NCBI GenBank assembly: GCA_030613505.1
Contig: JAUWLW010000004.1
Span: 1 to 64,000, forward strand
Source of the DNA: Candidatus Zixiibacteriota bacterium
GTDB lineage: Bacteria > RBG-13-66-14 > B26-G2 > WVWN01
DNA length: 64,000 bases
Reading direction: 5' to 3'
The first letter of the stretch is position 1. The number at the start of each line of letters is the position of its first letter. The notes beneath the pieces were generated by a model that was not told the origin of the DNA, made no database searches, and was given only the letters and a program-made list of their open reading frames with translations. This document shows, in pieces, positions 33,715 through 41,887 of this stretch. The position numbers and the translations under genes are program-made.

Positions 33715-34452
33715 ATGCCATCGGAAATATTAGTCGTTATTCCCACGTACAACGAGCGCGACAACGTCGGCGCGCTATGCGAAGAGCTTCTCGTCCGGCC
33801 GGAGCGCCCGGACGTACTGGTAGTGGACGACAATTCGCCCGACGGCACCGCGGCGGAGGCGGAAGAGGTGGCGCAACGCTACCCCGGTAGGTTGCACGTC
33901 TTACGCCGGGGGGGAAAGGGTGGCCGCGGGGGCGCTGTCCTCGACGGTTTCGCCTGGGGTCTGAGCGGCGGGTACGAGTATTTTTTCGAGATGGACGCCG
34001 ATTATTCGCATAGCCCGGGCGAGATCCCGCGCTTTTTGGAAGCGGCGCGAGGGGCGGACGTCGTCGTAGGCTCGCGGTACTTGCCGGCCTCGCGGATCGT
34101 AAACTGGCCGCGCGCGAGGCGGTTCTTCAGCAGGTTCGCCAACCGCTACGCTCGGTTCTTCTTGCGCATACCTATCACCGACTACACCAACGGCTTCCGT
34201 TGCTACCGCCGGGCCGCGTTGGAAGCGCTCGACGCCGACGCGATAGACGCGTCGGGGTACGTCGTGCTGAGCGAAGTCGCGTACCAACTCTACCGGCGGG
34301 GGTTCCGCTTCGCGGAAGTGCCCACCGAATTCGTAAACCGGCGGCGCGGCGAGTCCAACTTGTCGCCGGGCGAGATAATCTCGGCCTTCGTGGGCGTCTT
34401 GCGCCTCCGCGCCAAGGGCGGCCGCTTCGTAAGTCATGCCGATAAACCTTGA
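33715..34452 (+). CDS. GT2 glycosyltransferase, polyprenol-phosphate mannosyltransferase-like
   Basis: The 245-residue protein has VVIPTYNERDNV, VVDDNSPDGTA, the metal-binding EMDADYSHSPGEIP (DxD in MDAD), VVGSRYLP and YTNGFRCYRR, the set of DPM1-like family 2 enzymes. It should move a sugar from a nucleotide donor to polyprenyl phosphate. No C-terminal membrane domain is present. Membrane GT39-like enzymes such as the one at 42766 use the products of this family, which gives a possible functional link. Confidence 0.9.
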   Translation: MPSEILVVIPTYNERDNVGALCEELLVRPERPDVLVVDDNSPDGTAAEAEEVAQRYPGRLHVLRRGGKGGRGGAVLDGFAWGLSGGYEYFFEMDADYSHSPGEIPRFLEAARGADVVVGSRYLPASRIVNWPRARRFFSRFANRYARFFLRIPITDYTNGFRCYRRAALEALDADAIDASGYVVLSEVAYQLYRRGFRFAEVPTEFVNRRRGESNLSPGEIISAFVGVLRLRAKGGRFVSHADKP

Positions 34453-35417
34453 CGGAACGGCGGGTTTTCGGTAACATATCCGGCGCTGTGGTACGCGAAA
34501 AGAAAAGACCGAAGTCGCGCAAGGCGCCCAGGCGGCGCGTAAACGTTATGGTCGTGCCCCACGGCGGCGGCCGGAGCCGGAACCTATTCGTCCACGGCTT
34601 CGTACTCGTCTTGCTGCTGGTCGCGAGCGGCGCGGTATTGGTATTCGCGGCCCTGATGGTTTCGGATTACTGGAAGAACATCATCAAGCTGTCGCAACTG
34701 GTGGCGTACGAACGTCGAGACCGCGAGGGAGGTTATAAGCTCAAGGTGATGGAGAAAGGTATAGACCAGCTGAATTCCAAAGTCGACGACGTTTCGGGGC
34801 AGTACGATACGTTGGTAGACGGCCATCGTTTGAAGGAAGTCCGGCGACCGGAGGCGTTGCTGCCGGAGGGTGAACCCGAGGGTGGGGCTTCGCTCGGGGA
34901 TATCGAGCGGCGCGTCGCGCGGGTGGAAAAGAACCTGAGGCTCGTACGGCGGCGCTTCGACGAGGACCCGGGCGCGCTCGCCGGCGTTCCCTCCATCCTT
35001 CCTTGCAAGGGTTGGTTGTATCGAGACTTCGGCAACACCGTCTCGCCGTTTACGGGCCGCGTCGAGATGCACCGAGGTTTGGACCTAGCCGCGCCGCGCG
35101 GGACGCCTATCGTCGCCGCGGCCGGGGGCGTCGTGACCGCCGCGGGCTTGGAGGAACACTACGGCCTAACGGTCGAGATCGATCACGGCAACGGCTACGT
35201 CACCCGCTACGCGCATAATATGAGGAACGCCGTCCGCGCCGGCACGCGCGTCAAACGCGGCCAGGTTATCGCGTACGTGGGGAGTACCGGCCGCTCGAGC
35301 TGCACGCATCTCCATTACGAAGTACTGAGAAACGGCGTGGCGTTGAACCCGCGCTATTTTGTGCTTCGCGAACCTTCCTCGCCGTGGCCGGAGAAGGTTT
35401 TCGAAACCAAAACCTAA
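34449..35417 (+). CDS. M23-family metallopeptidase, membrane-anchored
   Basis: The 322-residue protein (TTG start overlapping the previous stop; GTG 34488 is the alternative) has a basic N-terminus, VMVVPHGGGRSRNLFV, a transmembrane helix at about residues 50-75, a short coiled coil, and the LytM domain: HRGLDLAAPRGTPIV, GNGYVTRYAHN and THLHYEVL. His and Asp of HxxxD and the HxH His residues needed for zinc are present, so it should be an active peptidoglycan endopeptidase. A similar protein lies at 58151. It ends at a terminator. Confidence 0.88.
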   Translation: MTERRVFGNISGAVVREKKRPKSRKAPRRRVNVMVVPHGGGRSRNLFVHGFVLVLLLVASGAVLVFAALMVSDYWKNIIKLSQLVAYERRDREGGYKLKVMEKGIDQLNSKVDDVSGQYDTLVDGHRLKEVRRPEALLPEGEPEGGASLGDIERRVARVEKNLRLVRRRFDEDPGALAGVPSILPCKGWLYRDFGNTVSPFTGRVEMHRGLDLAAPRGTPIVAAAGGVVTAAGLEEHYGLTVEIDHGNGYVTRYAHNMRNAVRAGTRVKRGQVIAYVGSTGRSSCTHLHYEVLRNGVALNPRYFVLREPSSPWPEKVFETKT

Positions 35418-35441
35418 AAAGCCGACCGTCAGGTCGGCTTT
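35418..35441. terminator. Terminator shared by the M23 gene and the Trx-like lipoprotein gene
   Basis: AAAGCCGACC (35418-35427), loop GTCA, GGTCGGCTTT (35432-35441). A and T runs on both sides let it work in both directions between convergent genes. Confidence 0.85.
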
Positions 35442-35462
35442 AAAGTTCGCGGCGCAGAAGCG

Positions 35463-36365
35463 TTATTCTGTCTCGCGGGCTTCCGGCCCCTGGGTAAAAG
35501 CCTCCACCGTATCCTTGAACATTGTAAGCTTGCCGAGCTTCTTCTGGGCTTCGTCGGCCTCGGGGGTATCGGGGTAATCGGCTACCACTTTGCGGTACGC
35601 CGCGGCGGCGTCTTCGGCGTCGTCCAGCAGGTGGTAGGCATCCCCCATGTATACGTAGCATTTAGGCGCTTCCGGCGCGTTGGGGTATTTCTCGACGACC
35701 TCCGCGAACATAGCCACGGCGTCGTCGGCCCGGTGCACCGTCAGGTCGGTAAACCCTATTTGGGTAAGCGCGGCCGGGGCGAGACCGGTTTCGTTTTCGG
35801 GGTCTTGGGCAACGATTTTCTCGAAGCGCGGCCGCGCCTTTTCATAGCGGCCCGTCTCCACGTACATTGTACCGACTTCGTACGCCAATTTTAAATCGTC
35901 GGGGTTTGCCTCTTCGCGGGCTAGGAGTTCGCGTACCGTCTCGACCCGGCCCGCGACGACGTCGTCAACCAGTTTTGAAAATTCTTCCGCCGTGACGGCG
36001 CCGACGACGCGCGTTATCTCTTCACCCTCGGACGTGTAGAAAATCGTCGTCGGGTACGCGCCCACGGCGTACGCTTTCGGGGTATCCTCATCCACGTCGG
36101 AGTCGATGTGGACCGCGACGAAGTCGGCGAGTTTCTTCTGGACGTCGGCGTTCTCCAATACGTCGTACTCGAACTGCTCCGACATTTTGCTCCAGTCCGC
36201 GCTGTAGTACACGACGAGGTTTTTATCCTCGGCCTCCGCTCGTTCCTTGCCCTCGTCCATCGAGGAAAGCCACGCTATGCCTTCGCCGCCTTTTTTGCCG
36301 CAGGCCGCCGGCAGGGCTGCGGCGCAGACGAGCGATGCGATAGCGAACGTTCGAGCCAATTTCAT
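35463..36365 (-). CDS. Lipoprotein with thioredoxin-like domain lacking the CxxC, plus TPRs
   Basis: The 300-residue protein has lipobox LPAAC (Cys22), a thioredoxin-fold domain at about 30-145 (KNLVVYYSADWSKMSEQF, FVAVHIDSDVD, VGAYPTTIFYTSEGEEITRV, cis-Pro present) and TPRs at about 155-285 (LAYEVGTMYVETGRYEKA, AEVVEKYPNAPEAPKCYVYM). The redox pair expected after ADW is Ser59-x-x-Ser62 in place of Cys-x-x-Cys. It is therefore probably a binding, not an oxidoreductase, module. It follows the small membrane protein gene by four bases. Confidence 0.85.
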   Translation of the reverse strand: MKLARTFAIASLVCAAALPAACGKKGGEGIAWLSSMDEGKERAEAEDKNLVVYYSADWSKMSEQFEYDVLENADVQKKLADFVAVHIDSDVDEDTPKAYAVGAYPTTIFYTSEGEEITRVVGAVTAEEFSKLVDDVVAGRVETVRELLAREEANPDDLKLAYEVGTMYVETGRYEKARPRFEKIVAQDPENETGLAPAALTQIGFTDLTVHRADDAVAMFAEVVEKYPNAPEAPKCYVYMGDAYHLLDDAEDAAAAYRKVVADYPDTPEADEAQKKLGKLTMFKDTVEAFTQGPEARETE

Positions 36366-36369
36366 ATTA

Positions 36370-36732
36370 TCACTCCTCGCGTCGGAATTTATATGAGACT
36401 AGTAAGCCTATTATTCCCAACGTTATTAACACCGCCGCTAAGACTATGTACGCGGAGGAGACGTTAACGTGGTACTTGTTGTAATACCCTCGCGCGAACC
36501 ATAGGATCGCTATTCCGGTGGCCATGGCCGCTACGCTGAAGCCGAGCCGTTGCAGAAAAGCGCCCTGGTTAACGAGGCGTTCAACGGCCGGGTCCCGGGT
36601 CCTCCGGGCGCGCCGCAATATTCCCCGTTGCTCTTTAATCGTGCTATTATAAATCCATAGTATGGCTAGCAGGCCGCCTATTATGGCCGCGCCGTACGTG
36701 AAGACGTCCAAAGCCTGGAATAACGCCTCCAT
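36370..36732 (-). CDS. Small integral membrane protein of unknown function
   Basis: The 120-residue protein has three predicted membrane segments (YGAAIIGGLLAILWIYN, LGFSVAAMATGIAILWFA and YIVLAAVLITLGIIGLLVSY) separated by a basic cytoplasmic loop (EQRGILRRARRTRD). No family is recognised. It is the first gene of the unit with the Trx-like lipoprotein. The promoter ends nine bases before its ATG and no SD sequence is present. Confidence 0.7.
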   Translation of the reverse strand: MEALFQALDVFTYGAAIIGGLLAILWIYNSTIKEQRGILRRARRTRDPAVERLVNQGAFLQRLGFSVAAMATGIAILWFARGYYNKYHVNVSSAYIVLAAVLITLGIIGLLVSYKFRREE

Positions 36733-36741
36733 AGCCGTACA

Positions 36742-36770
36742 ATTATCGGCACGCGGCCCGCGAAAGTCAA
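36742..36770 (-). promoter_or_regulatory. Promoter of the small membrane protein / Trx-like lipoprotein unit
   Basis: TTGACT (36770-36765), 17-base spacer, GATAAT (36747-36742) on the minus strand. The predicted mRNA starts about 3 bases before the ATG at 36732. Confidence 0.6.
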
Positions 36771-36789
36771 GGCTAAACGGCGTGCCGAT
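36745..36789. repeat. Perfect 10-base inverted repeat spanning the promoter
   Basis: ATCGGCACGC (36745-36754) and GCGTGCCGAT (36780-36789) with 25 bases between. The left arm overlaps the -10 box of the leftward promoter; the right arm ends 11 bases before the GTG of rqcH. It could be an operator or an RNA stem. Confidence 0.55.
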
Positions 36790-36800
36790 TTCGATTTGTC

Positions 36801-38408
36801 GTGGATGAGTTAACGTTGAAAATACTTTTAGCCGAGTTAGGCCCGGCTCTCGCCGGTGCGACGGCGTCGTCCGCGTATCGCCTCCGGCCCGGCGTTATCG
36901 TGCTGGAGCTGAAAACCCGGGACGGGCCGCGGGGCGCGCTCACGTTGGCGCCGGGGGACGGCGGCGCGACGTTTTACGACGCCGACCCGGGCAAGCGCCG
37001 CGGCGAGCGGGTCCGCACGGGCCTGGAGGACGCGGAGCTCGCCGCCGCGGCGCAGTGGCGCGACGACCGTTTGGCGGTATTCGACTTCGCCGCGGGCGGC
37101 GGCCGGGGGCGTTTGGTGGCCGAGTTTTTCGGGCGAGCCGGTGGCCTGTTCATCTTGGAGGACGACGCTGTGGTTGCGGCCTTAGGCGGTCGGCCCCTCG
37201 CGAAAGGAGAAAAATACCCCTGGCCGCCGGATCGGCGGCGAGCGCCGGCCGGAGGCTTTTCTGCCGGCGACATAGCGGCGTATGCCGCGGCTCGCGACGC
37301 CCGGGCGCTCACGCGGGACGGCGCGTTCATGTCGCCGGGGGCGGCGCGGGCGATCGGCGGCGACGGCGACGCCGAGGCCGCGACCAGGCGGCTCGGCGTA
37401 TTCGCCCGGGCCGCGACGGGCGACGACGTACGGCCGGTAGCGGTATCGGCAGACGGCGCGTGGCGTCCTTTTCCATGTGATATCTTCGACGGCGTTCGCG
37501 TCGACGACGTGCGGCTTTTTGAGAGCACTAACGCCGCGGCGGCGTTCGCGTTCCGCGAGAACGAGGGCGTCCGGGAGCTCGCGTTGGGGCGGCGTAATGC
37601 GGAACGACGATTGCTTGCGAAAGTAAAAAGGCTTGAACGACAGTTAAAAGCGCTCGAGCGTCGCCGCGACGAATACGCCAAGTACGACGACTACCGGCGC
37701 ATGGGGGAGGCGCTCAAGTACAACCTGGCCGCGGTGCGGAAGGGTGCGACGACGGCTAAATTGCCGGACCCTTACGGCGCGGGCGATATCGAAATTGAGT
37801 TAAGGCCGGAGCTTTCGCCGGCGGCGAACGCGGGACGGCTTTTCAAACGGTACAAGAAGGCCAAACGGGGTGCCGCGGCGGTGGTTACGCGCCTTAAGGT
37901 CGTCGAAGAGGAACTCGCGCGCGTACGAGACGATTTGGAACGGATGCGCGCGGCGGCGGATCTGGCGGAGCTCGAGCCGTGGCTGGAAGGGTCGAAGGAG
38001 AGGGAAAGGTCGAAGCGCGAACCCGCGGCGAAGGCCGGCCCGGGCCGCCGGTTTGTATCTTCGGAAGGGTTGCTGGTCTTTGTCGGCAGGAGCGCGGCCG
38101 AAAACGACGAGCTTACGTTCAAGTACGCCCGGCCGCACGACCTCTGGCTCCACGCCCAGCAGGCTCACGGTTCTCACGTTATAGTACGCCGACCGGATAA
38201 GAACAAGGCGGTGCCGCGGCGCACGGTCGAGGAGGCCGCGGAACTCGCGGCTCTCTATTCGTCGGACAAGCACGCCGGCGTGGTGCCGGTAGTCGTCGTC
38301 GAGCGGCGCCACGTCCGGCGCGCCAAAGGACCGACCGGCCGCGTTACTTACCGCGGCGGCGACGTCGTCTTCGTCGAGCCGCGGGGGAATTTAAAACCCG
38401 CGCCGTAA
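36801..38408 (+). CDS. rqcH: NFACT-family protein, RqcH-like ribosome quality-control factor
   Basis: The 535-residue protein has the NFACT-N domain at about 1-200, helix-hairpin-helix and long coiled coils (LLAKVKRLERQLKALERRRD and VVTRLKVVEEELARVRDDLE), and the C-terminal NFACT-R domain with DLWLHAQQAHGSHVIVRRP, TVEEAAELAALYSS and VTYRGGDVVFVEPR. RqcH homologues bind split 50S subunits holding stalled peptidyl-tRNA and add alanine tails. The start is GTG at 36801. The gene is monocistronic, with a terminator overlapping its stop codon. Confidence 0.9.
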   Translation: MDELTLKILLAELGPALAGATASSAYRLRPGVIVLELKTRDGPRGALTLAPGDGGATFYDADPGKRRGERVRTGLEDAELAAAAQWRDDRLAVFDFAAGGGRGRLVAEFFGRAGGLFILEDDAVVAALGGRPLAKGEKYPWPPDRRRAPAGGFSAGDIAAYAAARDARALTRDGAFMSPGAARAIGGDGDAEAATRRLGVFARAATGDDVRPVAVSADGAWRPFPCDIFDGVRVDDVRLFESTNAAAAFAFRENEGVRELALGRRNAERRLLAKVKRLERQLKALERRRDEYAKYDDYRRMGEALKYNLAAVRKGATTAKLPDPYGAGDIEIELRPELSPAANAGRLFKRYKKAKRGAAAVVTRLKVVEEELARVRDDLERMRAAADLAELEPWLEGSKERERSKREPAAKAGPGRRFVSSEGLLVFVGRSAAENDELTFKYARPHDLWLHAQQAHGSHVIVRRPDKNKAVPRRTVEEAAELAALYSSDKHAGVVPVVVVERRHVRRAKGPTGRVTYRGGDVVFVEPRGNLKPAP

Positions 38409-38426
38409 CGCGGGTTCAGCCTTTTT
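38395..38426 (+). terminator. Terminator of rqcH
   Basis: AACCCGCG (38395-38402), loop CCGTAA holding the stop codon, CGCGGGTT (38409-38416), then CAGCCTTTTTT. Confidence 0.75.
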
Positions 38427-38447
38427 TAAGGGGATCGGAGTTACAAA

Positions 38448-40076
38448 CTACATGTGCGAGGGCGCGCTCACGCCTAACAGGCGGAGCGCGTTTTTCATCG
38501 TCTGGCCCACGGCGCGGGTGAGGACGAGGCGAGCGCGCAACTCGGCTTCGCTCGGCGCTTGTAGGATCCGGTGATGTTGATAATAGTTGTGGAATAACGC
38601 CGCAAGGTTAGTGGCATACGCGGTAAGGCGGTGCGGCTCACGGCGCGCCGCGGCGCTCGCTACGACTTTGGGGAACTCCCATACCGCCCGGGCCATTAAC
38701 CTCTCTTCGGCCAGGTTCAAGGCCGCCAGGTCCGCCGCCTCGGGCGACGCTTCCGCCGTTTCGGCGCCGGCTTCCTGTTTTACGCTCTCGACGCGCGCGT
38801 GGCAATACTGGGCGTAGTAGACGGGGTTCTCCGGCGTTTGCGTGCGCGCCAGCTCGAGGTCGAAGTCGAGGTGGGCGGCCGGCGTCCTCATTAGGAAGAA
38901 AAACCGGGCCGCGTCGACGCCGATGTTATCCATAACTTCGCGCATCGTGACGAGGTTTCCGGCGCGCTTGGACATCTTTACCTTTTCGCCGCCCTCGAGC
39001 AGGTTGACCTGTTGGGATATGATGATTTCGAGCCAGCCGGCGGGCAACCCCAGCAATTCCGCCATGGCGTACAATTTTTTTACGTGGCCGTGGTGGTCCG
39101 GTCCCAGCACGTCTATCGCTTTCGCAAAACCGCGTTCGTATTTATTGAGGTGATAGGCTATGTCGGCCATGAAGTACGTGGGCCGGCCGTCGGCGCGTAC
39201 GATGACGCGGTCCTCGTCGTCGCCCGCGGCGGTCGTCTTGAGCCACAACGCGCCGTCTTTCTCGTATACGGCGCCTCGTTCCGCGGCGACGCGTTTCGCC
39301 GTTTCGACGTCGGCGGGGTATAGCGAGTCCTCGCAGAACCAAAGGTCGAAATTAACGCCGAAGTCGGCCAGGTCCGCCCTCTGGCGGGCGACGATTTCGG
39401 CGGCGGCGGCCGCGGCAAGTTTGGCGACGTCTTCGCCGTCGGATATTTTCCCCTCTTCGTGCAGCCGGCGGGCGAGGTCGATAACGTATTCGCCGCGATA
39501 CCCGCCGTCCGGGATTTCCGCCTTTTCGCCGCGGAGTTCGGCAAGGCGGGCGCGCACCGATTGCCCCAGAAGGTCCATTTGGGTGCCGACGTTGCAGACG
39601 TAGAACTCGCGTGCAACGTCGTGCCCGGTGAACTCGAGGAGGCGGGCGAGGGCGTCGCCGTAGGCCGCGGCACGGGCGTTGACGGCGTTCAACGGCCCGG
39701 TGGGGTTGGCCGAAACGAACTCGACTTGTACCCGGGCGCCGCGGCCTTCGTCGCCGCGGCCGTAGTCGTTCCCCCGCGCCAGCGCCTCGCGCAGCGAATC
39801 GAATAGTAAGGCATCGGCCAGGCGGATGTTGACGAAACCCGGCCCGGCGACGTCCACGGCGGCCGCGCCCGGCGCTTTACGCAGCTCCTCGGCGACGTTT
39901 TGGGCTAGCTTACGCGGGTCAGCATCCAACTTTTTCGCGAGGACCAACGCGGCGTTAGTCGTAAGGTCGCCGTGTTCGGGGTTCGGGGGGACCGTAAACC
40001 CGGCCTCTTCCTCTGCGCCTTCGCCGCCGAGCTCGGCGAGGGCCTTACGTAAAAGTGTTCGGAGTTTTTCTTCCAT
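38448..40076 (-). CDS. argS: Arginine-tRNA ligase with altered HIGH motif
   Basis: The 542-residue protein has the ArgRS N-terminal Add-1 domain (about 1-85), FVSANPTGPL, EFYVCNVGTQMDLLG, YVIDLARRLHEEGKISDGED, the Tyr/Phe-rich ADIAYHLNKYERGFAKAIDV block, GPDHHGHVKKLYAM, the KMSKR motif in EKVKMSKRAGN and the C-terminal anticodon-binding DALR domain ending in the family's usual Met (PSHM). It charges tRNA-Arg. The first class I signature, normally HVGH or HLGH after ANPTGPL, reads N130-A-V-N133 here. All other regions look intact. It is last in the aminotransferase-rsfS-argS unit. Confidence 0.95.
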   Translation of the reverse strand: MEEKLRTLLRKALAELGGEGAEEEAGFTVPPNPEHGDLTTNAALVLAKKLDADPRKLAQNVAEELRKAPGAAAVDVAGPGFVNIRLADALLFDSLREALARGNDYGRGDEGRGARVQVEFVSANPTGPLNAVNARAAAYGDALARLLEFTGHDVAREFYVCNVGTQMDLLGQSVRARLAELRGEKAEIPDGGYRGEYVIDLARRLHEEGKISDGEDVAKLAAAAAAEIVARQRADLADFGVNFDLWFCEDSLYPADVETAKRVAAERGAVYEKDGALWLKTTAAGDDEDRVIVRADGRPTYFMADIAYHLNKYERGFAKAIDVLGPDHHGHVKKLYAMAELLGLPAGWLEIIISQQVNLLEGGEKVKMSKRAGNLVTMREVMDNIGVDAARFFFLMRTPAAHLDFDLELARTQTPENPVYYAQYCHARVESVKQEAGAETAEASPEAADLAALNLAEERLMARAVWEFPKVVASAAARREPHRLTAYATNLAALFHNYYQHHRILQAPSEAELRARLVLTRAVGQTMKNALRLLGVSAPSHM

Positions 40077-40484
40077 CTACGGCACATCCGGCTCGTACGG
40101 CACTTGAAGCGCGTCGCCCCATAGGCGCTCGAGCTCGTAGTAGTCGCGCGTCTCCGGGTCGAAGATATGGACGACGACGTTATTAAGGTCCATCAGGATC
40201 CACCGCGCCAGCGCGTAGCCTTCGGCGTGATGAACGCCACAACCTTGTTCATCGGCTGTTTCCTCCACGCGGTCCGCGATCCCTCGTAGGTGTCGTTTGG
40301 TTTCGCCGGTGCATATTACGAAATATTCCGCCAACGCCGGAAAAGCCCGGACGTCCAATATCACGACGTCGCGGGCTTTCAGTTCGTAAGCTTCCCGAGC
40401 GGCCAGGATGGCTTTTTGACGCGAATTAATTTGTTCGTCGCCGAAAGTAGTCCCATCCGCCGTACGCTGTTTACGCTGGGCCAC
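40077..40484 (-). CDS. rsfS: Ribosomal silencing factor RsfS
   Basis: The 135-residue protein has KARDVVILDVRAFPALAEYF, VICTGETKRHLRGIADRVEE, the EGYALARWILMDLNNVVVHI core with conserved Trp and Asp, and FDPETRDYYELERLWGDA. It binds ribosomal protein L14 and blocks subunit joining when nutrients are low. It is translated directly after the aminotransferase and ends next to argS. The more common position after nadD-yqeK is not used here. Confidence 0.95.
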   Translation of the reverse strand: MAQRKQRTADGTTFGDEQINSRQKAILAAREAYELKARDVVILDVRAFPALAEYFVICTGETKRHLRGIADRVEETADEQGCGVHHAEGYALARWILMDLNNVVVHIFDPETRDYYELERLWGDALQVPYEPDVP

Positions 40485-41702
40485 TTACGAAATCCGCCCG
40501 GGGTATCGGTTCAACCCTTCGGCCAGGCAGGCCATGGCGCGAGTTAGTTCGTCCTCGTTGAGAACGTACGCGATGCGGGCCTCGCGCAAGCCCAATCCCG
40601 GCGTCGAGTAGAAACCGGCGGCCGGCGCCAACATCGTCGTCTCGCCGTCGAGGGCGAAGTCGGTCAACATCCAAGAGATGAACTTCTCGGCGTCGTCCAC
40701 CGGGAACTCGGGCGTTATGTAGAAAGCGCCCGCGGGTTTGTACGCCACCACGCCGGGCATTTTCGTTAGGGCGTCGTGAACGACGTCGCGCCGCCGCTTA
40801 AAATGCTCTATCATCGGGTGGACGTACTCTTCGGGCGACATTTTAAGGGCGGCGGTGGCGGCGTATTCTTCCACTACGGGGGGCGATAGTCGGGCCTGGC
40901 CGAGCTTGAGGGCGGCCGCGACGACGTCGGCGTTACGAGAGACCAGGCATCCGATGCGCGCGCCGCATACGTTAAACCGTTTGGAAAGGCTATCGGTGAC
41001 GACGACCCTTTCGGCGACGGCGGGTATGCTCAACATGGACGTATGGTCCGGGCCGTCGTAGACGAACTCTCGGTAGACCTCGTCGGCGATGATGAAAAGG
41101 TCGTGTTTTCCGGCCAACTCGGCGATCATATTGAGCTCGTCTTCGCCGTAGACGGTGCCGGTAGGGTTGTTGGGATTACATATGGCTATGGCGCGTGTTT
41201 TCGGGCCGACGGCGGCCTCGACGACCTCACGCGGCGGCAGGTGGTAGCCGGTGACGGGTTCCGTCGCCAGCGGCTTGAGCGTAACGCCCACGAGGGCGGC
41301 GAAGCCGGTGTAGTTGGTGTAGAACGGTTCGAAGACCAGTATTTCGTCGCCGACGCCGGCCACGCAGAAGAACGCGAAGAGCAGCGCCTCGGAGCCGCCG
41401 GTCGTGACCAGGATCTCGTCCGGCGACAGCTCGATGCCGAAGCGGCCGTAATATTCGCAGTACGCTTCGCGTAAGGGTAGCTCGCCTTCCGAGCGGCCGT
41501 ACGCGATGACCTTCGCCGGGTACTCGCGGACGGCTTTGAGAAAGGCTTCCGGTGACGGCACGTCCGGTTGGCCGATATTGAGGTGGTAGACGTGGACGCC
41601 CCGTTTTTTCGCGCCGTCGGCCAGCGGTACGAGTTTACGTATGGGCGACGCGGGCAGAGCGCCGGCCCGCGCCGAAAGAGCGGGTTTTTTCTTTTTTGCC
41701 AT
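40485..41702 (-). CDS. Class I/II aminotransferase, aspartate-aminotransferase-like
   Basis: The 405-residue protein has SPIRKLVPLADGAKKRG, YHLNIGQPDVPSP, YGRSEGELPLREAYCEYYGR, VTTGGSEALLFAFFCVAGVG, CNPNNPTGTVYGEDEL, ADEVYREFVYDG and the PLP-lysine motif SLSKRFNVCGARIGC, then PAGAFYI and REARIAYVL with the carboxylate-binding Arg. It is a fold type I aminotransferase related to the AspC/AAT Ib group; the exact amino donor is unknown. SD GGAG precedes the ATG. Confidence 0.88.
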   Translation of the reverse strand: MAKKKKPALSARAGALPASPIRKLVPLADGAKKRGVHVYHLNIGQPDVPSPEAFLKAVREYPAKVIAYGRSEGELPLREAYCEYYGRFGIELSPDEILVTTGGSEALLFAFFCVAGVGDEILVFEPFYTNYTGFAALVGVTLKPLATEPVTGYHLPPREVVEAAVGPKTRAIAICNPNNPTGTVYGEDELNMIAELAGKHDLFIIADEVYREFVYDGPDHTSMLSIPAVAERVVVTDSLSKRFNVCGARIGCLVSRNADVVAAALKLGQARLSPPVVEEYAATAALKMSPEEYVHPMIEHFKRRRDVVHDALTKMPGVVAYKPAGAFYITPEFPVDDAEKFISWMLTDFALDGETTMLAPAAGFYSTPGLGLREARIAYVLNEDELTRAMACLAEGLNRYPGRIS

Positions 41703-41752
41703 CTCTTATACTCCGCTCGAGGAGGGTACTTGAAAGAACTTTTCGGCTAGAG

Positions 41753-41781
41753 AATATAACCGATATAGCTACGCCGGTCAA
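41753..41781 (-). promoter_or_regulatory. Promoter of the aminotransferase-rsfS-argS unit
   Basis: TTGACC (41781-41776), 17-base spacer, TATATT (41758-41753) on the minus strand. Confidence 0.7.
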
Positions 41782-41813
41782 GCGTAACCGGCGACCTTTA
41801 GGCTACGACGTGC

Positions 41814-41842
41814 TTGACCGTAAGTAGGGAGGCTGTTATAAT
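41814..41842 (+). promoter_or_regulatory. Promoter of the DUF4388 gene
   Basis: TTGACC (41814-41819), 17-base spacer, perfect TATAAT (41837-41842). It is divergent to the aminotransferase promoter; the two -35 regions form a 9-base inverted repeat (41775-41783 and 41812-41820). Confidence 0.75.
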
Positions 41843-41887
41843 CGCAATTAAGGATTGAGGTTTTTTCCATCGAAGCGGTCCGATATT

